Part shown: piece by piece, positions 52,857 through 56,318 of the stretch
How the letters are laid out: each line of letters starts with the position of its first letter
Position numbering within the stretch: the first letter of the stretch is position 1
Source of the DNA: Lachnospiraceae bacterium
Lineage (GTDB): Bacteria > Bacillota > Clostridia > Lachnospirales > Lachnospiraceae
Assembly: GCA_017619615.1 (NCBI GenBank)
Contig: JAFZRY010000012.1
Span: 1 to 56,318, forward strand
Direction: 5' to 3'
Length of the DNA: 56,318 nucleotides
Position numbers and translations under genes: made by a program
The notes under the pieces: model-generated
The model's input: only the letters and a program-made list of their open reading frames with translations
Told to the model about the DNA's origin: nothing
Databases searched by the model: none

Positions 52857-53969
52857 TTATTCCGCCGGGCCGGCCAGTGCATCCGCCAGGCGGAGGATCA
52901 CGTCGTGCAGTTCCAGAGCGGTCTTCCACTTATCATCCAGAGCGTCGTAGCCGTGCAACGCGCCGAGGATGTTGCCGGTGACGGCGCCGGTGGAATCACT
53001 GTCGCCGCCGTGGTTGACGGCCGCGATGAGGGCGGCGGAGAAATCGCCGGTGTGCCGCAGCGCGCAGTACAGGGCGATGCCCAGCGTTTCTTCCGCGACC
53101 CAGCCTTCGCCGATGAGATGGATGTTGTCCAGATCCGGCGCGTCGTTTTCGGACAGTTCAACGGCCAGATCGATGATGTTAAGCAGGTCCTCCTGATACT
53201 CATAGCCCCGGAACAGTTCCGCAGCAGTCTCCCGCGCTTCCCGGACGATCTCCTTCAGGGACAGGCCGTCCGGGCCGAAGACCAGGCGGTGGATGATCTG
53301 CGCCGCCACGGCCGCGGTCATGTAGCCCAGCGGGCCGCCGTGGGTGATAGCTGCGATCTGGGCGCCTTCCCACGCCACGTTCCGGTCCTCTTCCCCGGGA
53401 CAGCACAGCCCGAGCGGCGCGACGCGCATGATGCCGCCGCAGCCTTTGCGGTCGTTCTGCGGTTCCCGGATAAAATCATCGGGCAGATGCTGTGTCTCTT
53501 TTTGCGTGCGCAGGGCACCCAGACAGGTGCCGCCCGGCGCGCGCCAGTTGTAGAGGTCAGGGATCAGGCGGAGGGGCGTTCCGCTCCCGTTTTGTCCGGG
53601 CTGTCCGGCGCCTCCCTCCTGTCCGTCCGCTTCCTGAAGTTTTTTCCGGGCCTTTTCCCAGCTCATCTCCTGCGTGCGCAGCCAGTCCTGATAGGCGCGG
53701 GCCACGGCATGACGCATCCGGGTCCGGTCCTCCGGGTATTTCTCCCCGAGGTCCGCTGCCAGCAGACCTTCGGCGGTAAACAGGGTCATCTGGGTATCGT
53801 CGGAGATCCGGGCCCGGCCCCTGCGGTCCGTTTCATATTTCGATATGCCGGCGCGGCCGAAGCGGGAGAAGATCTCGTCCTCGTCCCGGAATTCGATCAC
53901 ATAGCCCAGCGCGTCGCCGGCGGCGCCGCCTATCAGGCAGCCTCGGATCTTATCTTTTGTCGTTATCAT
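52857..53969 (-). CDS. ADP-ribosylglycohydrolase family protein (DraG-like)
   Basis: 370 residues, cytoplasmic. The di-metal-site motifs are visible: IGGAAGDALGYVIEF, ISDDTQMTLFTAEG and the C-terminal AAVNHGGDSDSTGAVTGNIL. An insertion rich in Gly/Gln (KKLQEADGQEGGAGQPGQNG) interrupts the region around residue 115. Family members remove ADP-ribose from arginine or other protein residues or act on related metabolites; the specificity is not visible. No ADP-ribosyltransferase is evident in the window. It is 10 bases downstream of the M29 aminopeptidase gene. Confidence 0.9.
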   Translation of the reverse strand: MITTKDKIRGCLIGGAAGDALGYVIEFRDEDEIFSRFGRAGISKYETDRRGRARISDDTQMTLFTAEGLLAADLGEKYPEDRTRMRHAVARAYQDWLRTQEMSWEKARKKLQEADGQEGGAGQPGQNGSGTPLRLIPDLYNWRAPGGTCLGALRTQKETQHLPDDFIREPQNDRKGCGGIMRVAPLGLCCPGEEDRNVAWEGAQIAAITHGGPLGYMTAAVAAQIIHRLVFGPDGLSLKEIVREARETAAELFRGYEYQEDLLNIIDLAVELSENDAPDLDNIHLIGEGWVAEETLGIALYCALRHTGDFSAALIAAVNHGGDSDSTGAVTGNILGALHGYDALDDKWKTALELHDVILRLADALAGPAE

Positions 53970-53979
53970 GTTTTCCCTC

Positions 53980-55215
53980 TCAGATCACGTAATTCCCTTT
54001 CCGGAACACCGGCACGCGGGTGCCGTCCGGCAGGATGCCGTCGATGTCCATGTCGGCGGTGCCGAACATGAAATCGCAATGGGTCATGGAATTGTTGGCC
54101 CCGTGCGCGGCGAGTTCTTCCTCGCTCATCTCCGTGCCGCCCCGCAGGTTCTCCGGGTAGCAGGCGCCGAGGGCCAGGTGGCAGGCGGCGTTTTCGTCGT
54201 ACAGTGTGTTGAAGAACAGGATGCCGGAGCGGGACACGGGCGAGTCGTAGGGCACGAGCGCCACTTCGCCCAGGTAGGACGAGCCCTCGTCGAATTCCAC
54301 GAGTTTACGCAGCGTATCAACCTCCTTCTCCGCGCCGAAGTCCACGACTTTTCCGTTTTCGAAGCGCAGCCAGAAGTTTTCAATCACGCGGCCCTGGTAG
54401 CTGAGCGGCTTGGAGGCGTACACGATCCCGTTCGTCCCGGTCTTTTCGGGCATGCAGAAGCACTCTTCCGTGGGGATATTGGGATCGAAATACACGCCCT
54501 TGGGAGTGAAGCAGCCGCCGCCCACCCAGATGTGGTCCTTCACCAGGCCGACCGTGATGTCCGTGCCCAGGCCGCTGGTGAAATGCAGGGCGGTGAACTG
54601 GCGGTCCGTGAGTTTTTTGCCATAGCCCATGAGGTTGCTGTCGTGCTCGTCCCAGGCGGCGATGGGGTTGCCGTCCGCGGTGACGCGGGAGACGGCGAAG
54701 ATGGCCTCTTCCAGCTTATCGAAGGCCTCCTGCGCCGGCAGGTCCGGGAAGATCTTCACGGCCCATTCGACGGAGGGCAGGCCGAAAATGCACCACTGGC
54801 CCTCGTTGTTCATCGTATAATTCCGCAGCGGGCGCATCTTCCGGGAGACCGCGACGTTGACGGCGTGGATCTTCTCCGGGTCCAGGCCGTCCAGGGCGCC
54901 GGGGGCATCGGAGCGGACGGTCAGGTAGCAGGCGCCGGCCTCGTTGTCGGTCTTCCGCCGGTCGTAGAGCCACTGCGGGACGTCCTGCAGCGTCTCCAGG
55001 GACTGGTAGGTGTAGTCCATGCGGGTCAGCTCGACGTCGCTCCAGTTTACTTCCACGTAGCGGGCGCCGGCCTCATAGGCCTCTTTGACCAGCAGGCGCA
55101 CGAACGCGGCGTCGCGCACGCAGGCACTGATGACCACGGGCTGGTCCTTCTGCACGTTCACGCCCTTGCGGACGGCGAGTTTCGCAAGCTTTTCATAATA
55201 TACCCAGGGCAGCAT
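53980..55215 (-). CDS. M29-family aminopeptidase (AmpS/thermophilic metallopeptidase type)
   Basis: 411 residues, cytoplasmic. The fold begins YYEKLAKLAVRKGVNVQKDQ, as usual. The metal ligands lie in GGGCFTPKGVYFDPNIPTEE, VEFDEGSSYLGEVALV, NTLYDENAACHLALG and the C-terminal HCDFMFGTADMDIDGI. It releases N-terminal residues from peptides imported or generated inside the cell. The start follows AAAGGAGTTCTTGTC. It is the first gene of a run to the lipase/rhodanese genes and is divergent from the metallo-hydrolase gene. Confidence 0.92.
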   Translation of the reverse strand: MLPWVYYEKLAKLAVRKGVNVQKDQPVVISACVRDAAFVRLLVKEAYEAGARYVEVNWSDVELTRMDYTYQSLETLQDVPQWLYDRRKTDNEAGACYLTVRSDAPGALDGLDPEKIHAVNVAVSRKMRPLRNYTMNNEGQWCIFGLPSVEWAVKIFPDLPAQEAFDKLEEAIFAVSRVTADGNPIAAWDEHDSNLMGYGKKLTDRQFTALHFTSGLGTDITVGLVKDHIWVGGGCFTPKGVYFDPNIPTEECFCMPEKTGTNGIVYASKPLSYQGRVIENFWLRFENGKVVDFGAEKEVDTLRKLVEFDEGSSYLGEVALVPYDSPVSRSGILFFNTLYDENAACHLALGACYPENLRGGTEMSEEELAAHGANNSMTHCDFMFGTADMDIDGILPDGTRVPVFRKGNYVI

Positions 55216-55285
55216 GACAAGAACTCCTTTCCGATCATGAAATGTACATACTGAATCTTTTTTATCATACCAAATCGCAGAGGGA

Positions 55286-55314
55286 TTGAAAAGCGGAAGC
55301 GGAAGAATTATACT
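55286..55314 (+). promoter_or_regulatory. promoter of the MBL-fold gene
   Basis: TTGAAA (55286-55291), 17-base spacer, TATACT (55309-55314). The ATG at 55324 is only 9 bases past the -10 box. Confidence 0.7.
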
Positions 55315-55323
55315 GAAAGCGCT

Positions 55324-56100
55324 ATGAAAGTCATTGTTTTATCGGAAAATACGACGAACGATCCCCGGCTGGGGGCGGAGCACGGCCTCTCGCTTTACCT
55401 CGAAGCCTGCGGGAAAAAGATCCTGTTCGATACCGGGCAGGGCGATTTGTTTGCGGAAAACGCGAAGACGCTGGGCGTGGACCTGGCGGCAGTGGACTTC
55501 GCGGTGATCTCGCACGGGCATTACGACCACGGCGGCGGGATCAGGCGTTTTTTACAGGAGAACCGGACGGCGCCCGTCTGGCTGAACCCGCACGCCTTTG
55601 AGCCGCATTTCAACGCGGCGGGCAAGGATATCAGCCTGGATCCCGCGCTGTTGGACGACCCCCGCATCCGCTTCGCGGAGGAAGGGACCTCGCCCGCGCC
55701 GGGCATCACGCTGTATGCGCGCGCAGACCGGCCGTGGCTCTTCCCGCTGCAGACCGGCGGCCTGCAGCAGGGGACGCCGGATCATCTCCTCCCGGAGGAC
55801 TTCCGCCACGAGCAGTACATGCTGGTGGAGGAAGACGGCAGGCGCGTGCTTTTCAGCGGCTGCTCGCACCGCGGCATCCTGAACATCGCCGCCTGGTTCA
55901 AGCCCGACGTCCTGATCGGAGGCTTCCACTTCTTCCGCCTCCCCCTGGACGACACCCTCGCCTCCTACGCCGCCCGCCTGGACCGCACCGGCATCCGCTT
56001 CCTCACCTGCCACTGCACCGGCGTGGAGCAATACGAATTCCTCAAGCCCCGCATGTCCCGGCTGGAATATCTGGCCGCGGGAGATGAAGTAGAGATCTGA
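55324..56100 (+). CDS. metallo-beta-lactamase-fold hydrolase (dihydropterin/MptA-B-like, archaeal-type MBL subgroup)
   Basis: 258 residues, cytoplasmic. The metal-binding motif is VISHGHYDHGGGI; further ligands are in VLFSGCSHRGILNI and FLTCHCTGVEQYE. LSLYLEACGKKILFDTGQGD opens the fold. The SHGHxDHxGG and SGCSHxGxxN patterns match the subgroup often annotated as a beta-ribofuranosylaminobenzene 5'-phosphate-related MBL protein, widespread in anaerobes with unknown substrate. No SD precedes the ATG, which lies so close to the -10 box that the mRNA may be essentially leaderless. Confidence 0.87.
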   Translation: MKVIVLSENTTNDPRLGAEHGLSLYLEACGKKILFDTGQGDLFAENAKTLGVDLAAVDFAVISHGHYDHGGGIRRFLQENRTAPVWLNPHAFEPHFNAAGKDISLDPALLDDPRIRFAEEGTSPAPGITLYARADRPWLFPLQTGGLQQGTPDHLLPEDFRHEQYMLVEEDGRRVLFSGCSHRGILNIAAWFKPDVLIGGFHFFRLPLDDTLASYAARLDRTGIRFLTCHCTGVEQYEFLKPRMSRLEYLAAGDEVEI

Positions 56101-56123
56101 CAGGGGGCAGTTCCCTTATGCAG

Positions 56124-56154
56124 GGGCCGTTGTTCCAACGGCCCGTTTTATTTG
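56124..56154 (+). terminator. terminator of the MBL-fold gene
   Basis: GGGCCGTTG / CAACGGCCC stem with TTC loop, followed by GTTTTATTT. Confidence 0.88.
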
Positions 56155-56180
56155 AAAATAAAAAGGTGACAGAAGAACTG

Positions 56181-56318
56181 ATATGTACCCAGTTTCCTGG
56201 ACACATTGATCTATGACCGAGGCTCAACGAGTGGATGCCATTCTGTATTTAACAGGTGGCATCCACTTTGTTTTTGCCTGGATGCGCTCATTGTTGTAGT
56301 AGTCAATGTATTCGGCCA
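56181..56318 (-). mobile_element. IS3-family insertion sequence, right end only
   Basis: The sequence from about 56181 (TGTACCCAGTTTCCTGGACA) begins with TGTA and looks like the terminal inverted repeat of an IS3-family element; the rest of the element leaves the window. The precise end and any target duplication cannot be determined from one side. Confidence 0.6.
56224..56318 (-). CDS. IS3-family transposase (OrfB, integrase core), C-terminal fragment
   Basis: On the minus strand the open frame entering at the window edge reads AEYIDYYNNERIQAKTKWMP then PVKYRMASTR and stops. The YNxxRxQ motif (here YNNERIQ) followed by KxxPxxYR is typical of the end of DDE transposases of the IS3 (IS150-like) group. 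Only 31 codons lie in the window, so activity cannot be judged. Confidence 0.85.
   Translation of the reverse strand, partial: AEYIDYYNNERIQAKTKWMPPVKYRMASTR

Overview
The window is about 56 kb of a GC-rich chromosome from an anaerobic member of the Clostridia, most likely a gut or rumen butyrate producer. The case rests on a butyryl-CoA:acetate CoA-transferase-type gene (but), acetate kinase, luxS, Gram-positive lipoproteins, strong SD sequences, canonical sigma-A promoters, and a Tn4451-type large serine recombinase with its TnpW partner. I cannot name a genus. Most genes are on the minus strand, leading away from nothing obvious except the rRNA operon at the left edge.

Layout. 0-0.4 kb: first bases of a 16S rRNA gene (minus) with leader and promoter. 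0.4-1.4 kb: S1-domain RNA-binding protein. 1.4-7.3 kb: a complete oligopeptide/dipeptide ABC importer (binding lipoprotein, two permeases, two ATPases), with one ATPase separated from the rest by a metallo-hydrolase gene. 7.3-12.8 kb: a cell-surface operon (transglutaminase/cell-wall-repeat lipoprotein, small lipoprotein, MBOAT acyltransferase, SGNH/DHHW partner). 12.9-16.2 kb (plus): but, a D,D-carboxypeptidase, a flavodoxin-fold reductase. 16.3-18.5 kb: SPFH protein, HTH regulator, small membrane protein.

18.5-27.8 kb is the accessory part. A LysR regulator is divergent from a short, visibly AT-rich secreted-protein gene. It is followed by a lipoprotein and two MacB-like ATPase-permease fusions, then a 354-bp inverted-repeat element, a TnpW homologue and a large serine recombinase. 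Copies of one dispersed palindromic repeat lie just outside both ends. I regard this as an integrated element carrying an uncharacterised export or envelope system, and it is the best candidate for something undescribed here.

27.9-41.6 kb: DUF1858 protein, ackA, a zinc-ribbon membrane protein, a secreted caspase-like protease with five Ig-like repeats, a truncated ilvD remnant, a MetH-activation-like protein, a Cthe_2159-type carbohydrate-binding lipoprotein, and a tight operon hypB - flavoprotein - hypA - large Fe-S/FAD oxidoreductase with no hydrogenase in sight. 41.7-46.6 kb: operon proC - MFS - GH2 glycosidase - flavodoxin-like - histidine phosphatase. 46.7-55.2 kb: rhodanese/cyclophilin-like lipoprotein, large secreted lipase-like protein, LMW protein tyrosine phosphatase, GNAT, esterase, luxS, ADP-ribosylglycohydrolase, M29 aminopeptidase. 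55.3-56.1 kb (plus): a metallo-beta-lactamase-fold gene that looks near-leaderless. At the right edge is the 3' end of an IS3-family element.

All domain calls come from reading motifs by eye; no database search was run.
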